In this document: piece after piece, positions 1 to 6,378 of the stretch
How positions within the stretch are numbered: position 1 is the stretch's first letter
Layout: each line of letters begins with the position of its first letter
The notes under the pieces: model-generated
Database searches by the model: none
What the model was told of the DNA's origin: nothing
The model's input: the letters and a program-made list of their open reading frames with translations, nothing else
DNA from: Myxococcales bacterium
GTDB taxonomy: Bacteria; UBA10199; 2-02-FULL-44-16; JAAZCA01
Direction of reading: 5' to 3'
Assembly: GCA_012513515.1 (NCBI GenBank)
Contig: JAAZCA010000038.1
Location: forward strand, 1-12,308
DNA length: 12,308 nt
Position numbers and translations under genes: made by a program

Positions 1-33
1 CAAAAGCGCTAAAAGAAAGATCCTGAATCTCAT
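1..33 (-). CDS. Start of an outward-facing exported protein gene (partial, 11 codons)
   Basis: On the minus strand an ATG at 31-33 is preceded, after five bases, by a strong GGAGG (complement of 39-43). It opens a frame reading MRFRIFLLALL before the window ends. A basic start followed by a run of leucines, isoleucine and phenylalanine is typical of the n- and h-regions of a Sec signal peptide, so the product is probably exported. The same 11 codons occur at the right end, reading outward on the other strand. The function cannot be told from 11 residues. The strong ribosome binding site and candidate promoter support a real gene rather than chance. Confidence 0.6.
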   Translation of the reverse strand, partial: MRFRIFLLALL

Positions 34-77
34 TAAAACCTCCAAAAAACAGGCCACAAAAGCGCAGGACGGGTAAT

Positions 78-106
78 TTTCTACGCCATAAGCAACCGGA
101 ATTCAA
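78..106 (-). promoter_or_regulatory. Candidate sigma70-type promoter of the left terminal gene
   Basis: On the minus strand, TTGAAT (complement of 101-106) is separated by 17 bases from TAGAAA (complement of 78-83). Each hexamer matches four of six consensus bases and the spacing is ideal. It lies about 45 bases upstream of the start codon. The identical arrangement is present in the right repeat copy. Prediction only. Confidence 0.4.
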
Positions 107-112
107 GCCATT

Positions 113-154
113 AGTTGCGTAATGGTTCTCGCCTAAAATACGAAAAAGTTGCGT
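113..154 (-). repeat. Pair of ACGCAACT direct repeats upstream of the left terminal gene
   Basis: The octamer ACGCAACT occurs twice on the minus strand (complement of 113-120 and of 147-154), 34 bases apart. Both copies lie upstream of the candidate -35 element at 101-106. Paired sites upstream of a promoter could bind an activator or repressor. No regulator is identified. Confidence 0.35.
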
Positions 155-211
155 GATTTTCCCTTTTCCCCGTCAGAGGGAGCAACAGCATCCAGACCCC
201 AAAAAGTTTTC

Positions 212-330
212 ATTCGAAAACATCCTTATTAAGATTAAGATCAAGACCAGGATCAGGATGAAGATGAAGATGACCTTTCTCGTCACTCGGGGATGACAGC
301 CGTTCACCAGTCACGAGTCACGGCAGTTGC
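212..330. repeat. Imperfect direct repeat, unit A
   Basis: Unit A starts with ATTCGAAAA, continues with a TTATT-plus-hexamer array and ends with CGTTCACCAG followed by an ACGAGTC-containing stretch. Unit B (397-538) has the same blocks in the same order: ATTCGAAAA, TTATT, a hexamer array, CGGGGATGACA and CGTTCACCAG with ACGAGTC. B is longer because a palindromic segment of about 40 bp is present between the last two blocks. The two copies look like an old tandem duplication with later indels. Confidence 0.7.
231..272. repeat. Degenerate hexamer tandem array, seven units (consensus AAGATG/T)
   Basis: Seven consecutive hexamers follow the pattern A-A/G-G-A-T/C-N: AAGATT, AAGATC, AAGACC, AGGATC, AGGATG, AAGATG, AAGATG. 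The related array at 416-445 has five units. Both arrays are preceded by TTATT. The unit number may vary between strains. Confidence 0.75.
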
Positions 331-347
331 GGGAGGGGGTCGAATCC

Positions 348-375
348 TGATCGCTGATCACTGATCTTTGATCCG
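348..375. repeat. Heptamer tandem array TGATCNN x4
   Basis: TGATC recurs at 348, 355, 362 and 369 with an exact period of seven, giving four units of TGATC plus two variable bases. It lies between repeat units A and B. No function is evident. Confidence 0.75.
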
Positions 376-396
376 CCTTTTGTAAGATTAGCTTAT

Positions 397-538
397 ATTC
401 GAAAATATCGTTATTAGGGTTAAGATTAGGATTAAGATGAAGATTCGGGGATGACAACATGAATGTCATTCCCGCGCTTTTAGGCCGCCGCTACCGCGGG
501 GTTCCAACCGTTCACCAGTTACGAGTCGCGGTTGTTGC
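397..538. repeat. Imperfect direct repeat, unit B
   Basis: This is the second copy of the unit at 212-330, sharing the ATTCGAAAA, TTATT, hexamer, CGGGGATGACA, CGTTCACCAG and ACGAGTC blocks in order. It contains a five-unit hexamer array at 416-445 and an additional palindromic segment at about 457-507 that unit A lacks. Confidence 0.7.
448..500. repeat. REP-like overlapping palindromes
   Basis: ATGACA (451-456) pairs with TGTCAT (464-469), extended by GGG/CCC with a one-base bulge. CCCGCG (471-476) also pairs with CGCGGG (495-500), so two hairpins compete for 471-473. The TGTCATTCCCGCG core resembles short palindromic intergenic repeats common in many proteobacterial genomes. There is no T-run on either side, so it is not a convincing intrinsic terminator for comM. 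Confidence 0.5.
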
Positions 539-561
539 TGATTTTTCGGAGGTAACTTGAT

Positions 562-2088
562 TTAGGCAATTTCCTCCGTGCTTGGCCTGAACTGAAGGGC
601 TTCGGCGATGTGCTCCTCCAGCACGTCGGCGCTTTCCGCGAGATCGGCTATGGTGCGAGCGATCTTGAGGGTTCTATGAGTGGCCCTCGCGGATAGATTA
701 TGACGGGCGGCTGCGGAGGCTAGCAATTTTTTGGCTCCGCTTCCCGGATTGACGTGGGTTTTTAATTCGCGTCCTGTGAGATGCGAATTGTATTTTTCCG
801 ATCTACCATATCTTTCAGACTGTATCTTCCGCGCCCTCATGATTCGTTCGAGCACTTCGCAGGAGTGCTCTTCCTGAACGTGCTCCATGAGCGCTTCGTG
901 AGGAGGAGGGCCTACTTCGATGTGCAGATCGATCCGGTCGAGCAGCGGACCGGAAAGCTTGGCGCGATATCTGCGGATGTCGCCTATCGAACAGGTGCAT
1001 GGGCGCGAAGGGTGTGTGAAAAATCCGCATTTGCAGGGGTTGTAAGCGCATACCATCATGAACTTCGCAGGATAGACGATCATCGTCTGCGATCTGGTGA
1101 TTCGCACTATGCCGGATTCCATCGGCTGTCTCAAAACCTCCAGAACGTCGCGCCTGAACTCCGCCATCTCGTCTAAAAAGAGAACTCCGCGGTGAGCGAG
1201 GGATATCTCCCCCAGCCTTGCAGTTCCTCCCGACCCTCCCCCTATCAGACCTGCGTATGAGGCCGAGTGATGAGGCGCTCGGAACGGACGCTTTGTCGGG
1301 AGCTTCTGCCCCGGGGCGATCAGCCCGTGACAGCTTCGAATTTTCATCACCTCGAGCGCCTCGAACTCGGTGAGGGGAGGGAGGATCGAAGGTAGCCTTT
1401 CGGCGAGCATGGTTTTGCCGGTTCCCGGAGGTCCTTTCATCGCGATATTGTGTCCTCCCGCTGCGGCGATCTCGAGGCCCCGTTTGGCAAATGGTTGCCC
1501 TTTCACATCGGAGATGTCGAGAGTTTCGGCTTCCGGATGTGCCTCTCTTCTGTGTTCTGGAAACTGAGGACTTAGCTCGCCGTTCAGAAATGAGATTACA
1601 TCCGAAAGTTTTTCGACGGGGATAACTTCCCCCGGCATCGCGAGCTTTGCCTCCCAGGCATTTTCGCGAGGAACTATGACTCCTTTCAGCCCGAGCCTTC
1701 TCGCTTCAAGTGCCATCATGAAAATCCCTGCGACAGGCATGATGCGCCCATAGAGAGATAGCTCTCCGGCCATGATGAATTTAGAGGCCATCGCGGCGCT
1801 GGCGTTTTCCGTGGCGCAAAGCAGTGCCACCGCTATCGGAAGGTCGTAATGCGTGCCAGCCTTTTTGATGTTGCCGGGGGATAGATTCACGAGCGTTTTT
1901 CTGTTGGGAGTCATGAACCCCGAATTTCTGATTGCGCTCGATACGCGGTCGCGCGCCTCCTTTACTGCCGTCTCCGGCAGGCCGACCATGTTCCAGCCCG
2001 GAAGACCTCTCATGAGTATCTCTACCTCGATCTTGATCGCTACCGCCTCTATTCCGTCAAGCGCCGCTGAGAATGTGTGTGCTAGCAT
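562..2088 (-). CDS. comM: ComM/YifB-family Mg-chelatase-like AAA+ ATPase
   Basis: This 508 aa protein is full length for the YifB/ComM family (about 500 aa). In naturally transformable bacteria ComM is a hexameric helicase that promotes branch migration of incoming DNA during recombination; it also occurs in species not known to be competent. Residues 1-170 form the typical N-terminal ChlI-like domain, including GLPGWNMVGLPETAVKE at 28-44. The AAA+ core has Walker A GPPGTGKT (219-226), Walker B VLFLDE (302-307), the cysteine-rich NPCKCGF stretch near 350-367 and LLDRIDL (382-388). The C-terminal Mg-chelatase-type region follows. The start gives the canonical MLAHTFSAAL opening; only a weak purine-rich GAAGAAG precedes it. 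It is transcribed alone, divergent from the TrpF-like gene. The family call is secure; a role in transformation here is not shown. Confidence 0.96.
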   Translation of the reverse strand: MLAHTFSAALDGIEAVAIKIEVEILMRGLPGWNMVGLPETAVKEARDRVSSAIRNSGFMTPNRKTLVNLSPGNIKKAGTHYDLPIAVALLCATENASAAMASKFIMAGELSLYGRIMPVAGIFMMALEARRLGLKGVIVPRENAWEAKLAMPGEVIPVEKLSDVISFLNGELSPQFPEHRREAHPEAETLDISDVKGQPFAKRGLEIAAAGGHNIAMKGPPGTGKTMLAERLPSILPPLTEFEALEVMKIRSCHGLIAPGQKLPTKRPFRAPHHSASYAGLIGGGSGGTARLGEISLAHRGVLFLDEMAEFRRDVLEVLRQPMESGIVRITRSQTMIVYPAKFMMVCAYNPCKCGFFTHPSRPCTCSIGDIRRYRAKLSGPLLDRIDLHIEVGPPPHEALMEHVQEEHSCEVLERIMRARKIQSERYGRSEKYNSHLTGRELKTHVNPGSGAKKLLASAAARHNLSARATHRTLKIARTIADLAESADVLEEHIAEALQFRPSTEEIA

Positions 2089-2127
2089 GTTTCTTCTTCA
2101 ATGCAATTGCCATGCCCGGGTAAAACG

Positions 2128-2156
2128 CATATATATCAAGGCTGGGTATTTGCTAA
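2128..2156 (-). promoter_or_regulatory. Weak candidate promoter of comM
   Basis: On the minus strand, TTAGCA (complement of 2151-2156), a 17-base spacer and TATATG (complement of 2128-2133) lie about 40 bases before the comM start. Each hexamer has four of six consensus matches. Prediction only. Confidence 0.25.
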
Positions 2157-2158
2157 AC

Positions 2159-2194
2159 TGTATGAAAACGATGCTTGTGGATAATTTTCATACA
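2159..2194. promoter_or_regulatory. Perfect 10-bp inverted repeat between comM and the TrpF-like gene (possible operator or 5' UTR hairpin)
   Basis: TGTATGAAAA (2159-2168) and TTTTCATACA (2185-2194) are perfect reverse complements separated by 16 bases. The right arm abuts a -10-like GATAAT (2180-2185) and lies 5 bases before the ribosome binding site of the TrpF-like gene. It could be an operator for a dimeric repressor or a hairpin in the leader RNA. The symmetry is visible; the function is inferred. Confidence 0.45.
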
Positions 2195-2212
2195 CTTCCG
2201 GAGAGGGCGGAT

Positions 2213-2956
2213 ATGATAATTCAGATATATGAGGTGAATTCTGAGGCAGAGGCGAAGCAGTTGGCCGAACTCGGCGTCGATCACATAGGGAGCGTAATAA
2301 CTCCCGAGATGCGCTGGGACGACCCGGGTGTGAGAGGGGCCGTAGCGGCTGCGAAGGCATTCGGAAGGAAAAGTTCGTTGATTCAGTTTTCCGACGATTT
2401 TGAAACTGTTTCAAGGATAATTGATTATCATCGGCCCGACATTCTCCATTTCTGCGAGGCGCTTCATGGCTTTGCGGAAGATAGGCTTGCGGAGCTTTTG
2501 CTTTTGCAGCTAAAGATAAGGGAGAGATATCCATTTTTGTCCATCATGCGCTCCATTCCAGTTGCGCAAAGCGGTAGGGGGGAGCGTGTCGATACGCTGC
2601 ACTATGCAGAAATATTTGCGCCCGGCAGCGACTACTTTCTGACAGACACTCTGCTCATAGCGGATTTCGACGGAACGGAAGAAGAACAGCCGGTCCCCGG
2701 CTTTGTGGGAATCACTGGAAAACTCTGCGATCTCGATGTTGCAGCGAGGCTCGTTAGCTCATTCAAAGTCCCGGTCATACTTGCCGGCGGGCTCTCTCCT
2801 CTTAACGTGGCGGAGGCTATAGAAAAGGTAAAGCCATGTGGAGTGGACAGCTGCACCCTCACCAATGCGATTGGGCAGGGCGGCAGGCCGGTGCGTTTCA
2901 AAAAGGATATGAAGTTGGTGGAGCAGTTCGTGACGAACGCGAAAAAGTTATTTTAG
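2213..2956 (+). CDS. Phosphoribosylanthranilate isomerase (TrpF)-like TIM-barrel protein, catalytic cysteine motif absent
   Basis: This 247 aa protein resembles TrpF, the (beta-alpha)8 isomerase of tryptophan synthesis (usually 200-220 aa). GFVGITGK (163-170), VPVILAGGLSPLNVAEAI (186-203) and GVD (210-212) match the phosphate-binding end of the barrel, and D145 in FLTDT sits where the catalytic aspartate is expected. However, the N-terminal K-I-C-G motif that supplies the general-base cysteine is replaced by QIYEVN (4-9). The usual C-terminal serine/glycine/glutamate segment after GVD reads SCTLTN. No other trp gene is near. It may therefore act on another substrate. The ATG at 2213 was chosen because GGAGAGG (2200-2206) precedes it and it aligns with the family start; in-frame ATGs at 2162 and 2171 lie in the inverted-repeat region. 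Its last 9 bases overlap the end of the opposing dehydrogenase gene. Confidence 0.75.
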   Translation: MIIQIYEVNSEAEAKQLAELGVDHIGSVITPEMRWDDPGVRGAVAAAKAFGRKSSLIQFSDDFETVSRIIDYHRPDILHFCEALHGFAEDRLAELLLLQLKIRERYPFLSIMRSIPVAQSGRGERVDTLHYAEIFAPGSDYFLTDTLLIADFDGTEEEQPVPGFVGITGKLCDLDVAARLVSSFKVPVILAGGLSPLNVAEAIEKVKPCGVDSCTLTNAIGQGGRPVRFKKDMKLVEQFVTNAKKLF

Positions 2957-4102
2957 AGCTTCCTGAGATTTGAATTTGCGAAACGGGGAGAGGTCGGTGA
3001 TAACTTCGATGTCATCGGCGGTTTCATTTCTCATGATCATGCGCGTGAGCATCTCGCCGAGGCCGAGCCCCAACATAAATCCCTGACCGCACATCCCGGC
3101 TGCTATCAGATATCCATCCAGAGAATTATGCCATCCTACAAGCGGCGATCCATCCGGCGTCGAAGGATAAAGCCCGCACCATGTTCTGCGAACCCTTATT
3201 CCGGCGAGTCTCGGCATCAGCCACACCATCCGCTTGGCTGCCATAGGAAGAAAGAGCGACGATTCTCCCCTCTCGTATCCTGAAATTTCAGGTTCAGGGC
3301 TTATGCAGAAAATGATCTGTCCGGAGCGCAGTTGGTAGAAATAACAGTTGCTGGACCCGGGCGCAGGTTTGATATCGACGATCATCGGTCCGAGAAACTG
3401 CGCTACGGGTTCCGTGATTCCGGCTTCGTGCGAGTCGGGGAGGACGGGGAGGTTGAGGCCGACTAATTTACCGACCTCTGTCGCATATGCCCCGGCAGCA
3501 TTTACTACGCAGGCTGTTTTGTAAGTCCTTTTGTCGGTTCGCACGCCGGTGACGCGCCCTGCGTTCGTATCTATTCCAATCACCTTTTCGTTGAAACGAA
3601 ATTCAGCCCCATAGGTCTTGGCCTGATCGTAGAAGGCATGGTTCGCCAAAAGTGTGGAGCAGTGACCGTCATTCGGCGAGAATGTTGCTCCCCTGAGATT
3701 TGCAGGATTGAGATCGGGGGCTATGCTCAGTACAGCCTCCTTGTCGTGCCAGTCTATTTTTAGCCCGTGTGCGTGTTGTTCCTTGAGCAAATTTTTGAGG
3801 ATGAGCTCCTCTTCCTCCCTGTAGGCGACGAAGCAGTATCCTCCCGAATGCCATTCGATGTCGTGGCCGAAGGTTTCCTTCCAGCTCGATATTATTTCCA
3901 AACTTCTCTTGCATATGATCAGCTTGGAGGGATCCGAGTGCGTTGCGCGCATGCCGCCTATGGCCGCCTTGTTCGAGCCCTGCCCTTGGCTCGGGAGGGC
4001 ATCGATCACGAGCACGCGCATCTTTTCCCGCGCCATCGCCAAAGCTGCGGGGACTCCTATGCTTCCGGCGCCGATGATGATGACGTCGTAGCTTTGAATC
4101 AT
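2948..4102 (-). CDS. FAD-dependent amino/imino acid dehydrogenase, DAO family (beta subunit)
   Basis: This 384 aa protein belongs to the D-amino-acid-oxidase (DAO) fold family. It resembles the catalytic subunits of heterotetrameric sarcosine oxidase (SoxB), proline/hydroxyproline dehydrogenases and opine oxidases. The N-terminal dinucleotide-binding motif is GAGSIG (11-16), with an acidic residue ending the second strand (VIDA, 32-35). GSNKAAIGGMRATHSD (42-57) corresponds to the flavin-contacting loop. The C-terminal AAGMCGQGFMLGLGLGEM (334-351) matches the family's second FAD segment. No signal peptide is present, so it is probably cytoplasmic. Its ATG overlaps the stop of the upstream alpha-subunit gene by ATGA, which implies coupled translation and a complex. 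Substrate class is inferred: a secondary amine, imino acid or D-amino acid. The exact substrate cannot be read from sequence. Confidence 0.88.
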   Translation of the reverse strand: MIQSYDVIIIGAGSIGVPAALAMAREKMRVLVIDALPSQGQGSNKAAIGGMRATHSDPSKLIICKRSLEIISSWKETFGHDIEWHSGGYCFVAYREEEELILKNLLKEQHAHGLKIDWHDKEAVLSIAPDLNPANLRGATFSPNDGHCSTLLANHAFYDQAKTYGAEFRFNEKVIGIDTNAGRVTGVRTDKRTYKTACVVNAAGAYATEVGKLVGLNLPVLPDSHEAGITEPVAQFLGPMIVDIKPAPGSSNCYFYQLRSGQIIFCISPEPEISGYERGESSLFLPMAAKRMVWLMPRLAGIRVRRTWCGLYPSTPDGSPLVGWHNSLDGYLIAAGMCGQGFMLGLGLGEMLTRMIMRNETADDIEVITDLSPFRKFKSQEALK

Positions 4103-6189
4103 TTTTCCTCCGAAACGCCGGCGAAAATGCCGATCGGCACTTCGATGAAAAGAGGGCGCCTGGTATTTTCTGTAACATCAGTAAAAGGAACTCCTTCTTC
4201 GCTGAAAAGCCTCTTGATGAGGGGCTGGCATGTTTTCCCCTGGCATGCTCCCATGCCTGCGCGTGTGACCGCCTTGACCTCGTTGACGTCGCGATACCCC
4301 TTGCGAATCAGTTCGCGAATGGTGCCGGCCGTTATTCGCTCGCATCTACAGACTATGGTATCATCTGTGATGCGCGTGATTTTTTCCTCCATTGCCTCGC
4401 TTACCCACAGCTCCTGCACGCGTATTCCGGCGATGCGGGCTGCTATGTTTTTCGGTGCCTGCAACTTGAGAAGAATGGTGTGATCGTTCTTTTCAATGGT
4501 GCGAACGTTGGTTACCGTCACATCTCCCAGCGGTTCTCCCTCGGAACTTATCGCGGTAACCGAATCTCCCTCACGCGTGGCTCTGTTTGAAAACTCGTGT
4601 GCTATCGTCACCGTGGGATTCTGCGGATCGTTGCGGTAATCGACCAGCGTCACTGCGAGCCCGGGGCAGATGGTTACACATTTTTCGCAGCCGACGCATT
4701 TTTTGCCCGACTTTCCGCCGAGGAAGACGGGGAGATGCCTTATGTCCGCCTCTTCGATCTTTATGAGATGTTGAGGGCAGACGGAGCTACAGGGATTGCA
4801 CGGGATTTCCTGATAACAGTGGAATACCGGAACTATTCCATCCTCGCAATTTTGGTTTTTCTTATTCTCAGTTCTGCCGGGGCGGGACTTTAGTATCTCG
4901 GCGGTTTTCACCCAGTTTTCGGGAACATCCGGCGCATCTGCCCCTAGCATCTTGGCCATCTCTACGCCGCGAATTTTGCCGGCGAACATCGCCGCCGATG
5001 CTTCAGCTATCTCCTCGGCATCGCCTGCCGACAGCACGTGCATCCCGAATTTTTTTGCTTTGATTGCGAATTCGTTCACGGGGTCGAGGCCGACCGCCAC
5101 GAGTATGGTGTCGCATTTGAACGAGCGTTCGCTTCCTTCGACGGGGCGAAAGAGCTCGTTCACTTCGCTGATCGTCACCGATTCCACCTCGGTTCTCCCG
5201 TTAGCGGAGATTATCGTGTGGTTCGTGTATATCGGGACTCCGGCGCGGATTAGCTTGTCCTTGTGCACCTTGTATCCACCGCATTCGGGCATCGCCTCGG
5301 CCAGCCCCACCACTTCGATCCCGGCTTGAAGCGCGTGGTATCCTGCGATGAGCCCCACGTTGCCTCCGCCTATTATGAAAAGCCTGTCTGAAATCTTTAC
5401 CAGATCTCGGTTGACCAGGGTTTGAAAAGCCCCTGCTCCGATTACTCCGGGAAGGGTGTTGCCGCGAAACACTATAGATCTCTCTCTGGCGCCGGTCGCC
5501 ACCAGCGTTACCTGTGGCTTCAGAATTACATACTCCTTCCCTTCTTTGAGGATGCCGACCACCCGGTCTCGGAAGATGCCGAGCGCGGTGCTGTTCGTCC
5601 ATATTTCTATCGAGGGATGTTTCTTGATCTCTGATTCCAGCTTTTTGGCGATTTCTATGCCGCGCGTTCCAGCGTGTACGGCCGATATGGAGCCGAAAAA
5701 ACGATGGGTCTGAAGCAGGAGCTTTCCGCCAAGGGATGGTTTGTCGTCGATGAGTAAGCTCTTTATGCCCATCTTGCCCAGTTCGATCCCGGCAGAGAGC
5801 CCGGCGGGTCCCCCTCCCAGTATGAGGGCAGGGAGCTCTATTCTTTTTATCTCCTTGCTATACGGAGCATTTGATTTTTTCGGGAAGATCGGATCACCTC
5901 TTAGCTCGGCCACCTCATCTCCGGCGGAAATCTTGGTCATGCACGCCTTCACCGGGAAGTCGTTTAAAAGCACCATGCACTGCGAACATTGCCCGTTGGC
6001 ACAAAATATCCCCTGCGGGGATCCGTCCTTTTTGTGTTTTCCGAAGATTTTGACTCCGTTGGCAAGCAGGGCCGAGCTTATCATCTCGTCAGGCAGAGCC
6101 CACATCGTAGAGCCGTTCCATGTGAATGATATTTTTTGCAGTGAGGGGATCGGCAGAATAGGGTGCTCTTTCAGCCTTTTGTCCGTCAT
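4099..6189 (-). CDS. Fused [2Fe-2S]/FAD-NAD/2x[4Fe-4S]/BFD oxidoreductase (alpha subunit of amino/imino acid dehydrogenase)
   Basis: This 696 aa electron-transfer subunit joins parts that are often separate proteins. Residues 15-100 are a SoxA/HcnA-like [2Fe-2S] domain with C63, C68, C71 and C83. Residues 119-415 are a two-dinucleotide-domain flavoprotein with GGGPAG (125-130), ATGARER (231-237) and GGGNVG (274-279). Residues 455-512 carry eight cysteines for two [4Fe-4S] clusters: 458, 464, 467 and 471, then 498, 501, 504 and 508. Residues 540-600 are probably beta-rich. The C-terminal BFD-like [2Fe-2S] domain has C614, C616, C649 and C654. The gene starts the operon, with AAAGGGGG before the ATG, and overlaps the beta-subunit gene by four bases. 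Electrons probably pass from the beta-subunit FAD through this chain to NAD, ferredoxin or a quinone pathway. Relatives serve hydroxyproline, proline, sarcosine and opine oxidation; the acceptor here is unknown. Confidence 0.9.
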   Translation of the reverse strand: MTDKRLKEHPILPIPSLQKISFTWNGSTMWALPDEMISSALLANGVKIFGKHKKDGSPQGIFCANGQCSQCMVLLNDFPVKACMTKISAGDEVAELRGDPIFPKKSNAPYSKEIKRIELPALILGGGPAGLSAGIELGKMGIKSLLIDDKPSLGGKLLLQTHRFFGSISAVHAGTRGIEIAKKLESEIKKHPSIEIWTNSTALGIFRDRVVGILKEGKEYVILKPQVTLVATGARERSIVFRGNTLPGVIGAGAFQTLVNRDLVKISDRLFIIGGGNVGLIAGYHALQAGIEVVGLAEAMPECGGYKVHKDKLIRAGVPIYTNHTIISANGRTEVESVTISEVNELFRPVEGSERSFKCDTILVAVGLDPVNEFAIKAKKFGMHVLSAGDAEEIAEASAAMFAGKIRGVEMAKMLGADAPDVPENWVKTAEILKSRPGRTENKKNQNCEDGIVPVFHCYQEIPCNPCSSVCPQHLIKIEEADIRHLPVFLGGKSGKKCVGCEKCVTICPGLAVTLVDYRNDPQNPTVTIAHEFSNRATREGDSVTAISSEGEPLGDVTVTNVRTIEKNDHTILLKLQAPKNIAARIAGIRVQELWVSEAMEEKITRITDDTIVCRCERITAGTIRELIRKGYRDVNEVKAVTRAGMGACQGKTCQPLIKRLFSEEGVPFTDVTENTRRPLFIEVPIGIFAGVSEEK

Positions 6190-6244
6190 CTAAGCCCCCT
6201 TTGCAGACGATTCGTCGCAGAGGAGAGAGTAGCTATAAGAGAAG

Positions 6245-6274
6245 ATAAAAAGAATCAAGCGGCAGATTTGACAA
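6245..6274 (-). promoter_or_regulatory. Candidate promoter of the alpha/beta dehydrogenase operon
   Basis: On the minus strand, TTGTCA (complement of 6269-6274) is followed after 18 bases by TTTTAT (complement of 6245-6250), about 55 bases before the alpha-subunit start. The -35 hexamer overlaps the candidate -35 of trxB on the other strand. Prediction only. Confidence 0.3.
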
Positions 6275-6318
6275 TTTTCCCGGATCGTCTTGACTATTGC
6301 GCCGTTTTTTTTCACATT
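6268..6318 (+). promoter_or_regulatory. Candidate promoter region of trxB
   Basis: A perfect -35 hexamer, TTGACA (6268-6273), lacks a good -10 at 17 bases. A second, TTGACT (6290-6295), has CACATT (6313-6318) after 17 bases. Both lie in the 189-bp gap between the divergent dehydrogenase and trxB operons. Which one is used cannot be decided from sequence. Confidence 0.35.
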
Positions 6319-6378
6319 GCGTGATCATTTCAGATGGGCGTTTAGCTTTGTTGTTATCGCGAGAAAGGGGTAACTAAG

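Larger units (their letters stand above)
1..165. repeat. Left copy of a 165-bp inverted terminal repeat
   Basis: This stretch is the reverse complement of 12144-12308. The match is perfect for the outermost 127 bases. There is one mismatch at position 128 (c here; the partner base is 12181), then 37 more identical bases up to 165, after which similarity stops. The repeat carries the start of an outward-reading gene (1-33), its ribosome binding site and about 120 bp of upstream DNA. Only the inner edge of the repeat is visible, because the outer edge coincides with the end of the window. No transposase is seen in the window. Confidence 0.97.
166..561. other. Gene-free repetitive region between the left repeat and comM
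   Basis: No credible coding region was seen in these roughly 400 bases. They hold two diverged copies of a longer unit (212-330 and 397-538), degenerate hexamer arrays, a four-unit heptamer array and overlapping palindromes, each listed separately. No T-tract terminator is evident for comM, which ends at 562. The region looks like an accumulation of intergenic repeat families, not a functional gene remnant. Confidence 0.7.

Noticed and set aside
212-538. A CRISPR array
   Set aside because: The repeats are degenerate, of 6, 7 and about 120-140 bp, without uniform repeats and unique spacers, and there are no cas genes nearby.
1853-2956. A 367-codon form of the TrpF-like gene
   Set aside because: Its first 120 codons run antisense through comM and across the divergent promoter region. 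Homology, the ribosome binding site and the inverted repeat support the ATG at 2213.
2948-6189. Hydrogen cyanide synthase (HcnABC) or sarcosine oxidase proper
   Set aside because: The domains are related, but the alpha subunit has built-in [4Fe-4S] and BFD domains and lacks the C-terminal aminomethyltransferase domain of SoxA. No gamma or delta subunit genes are present, so a specific substrate name is not justified.
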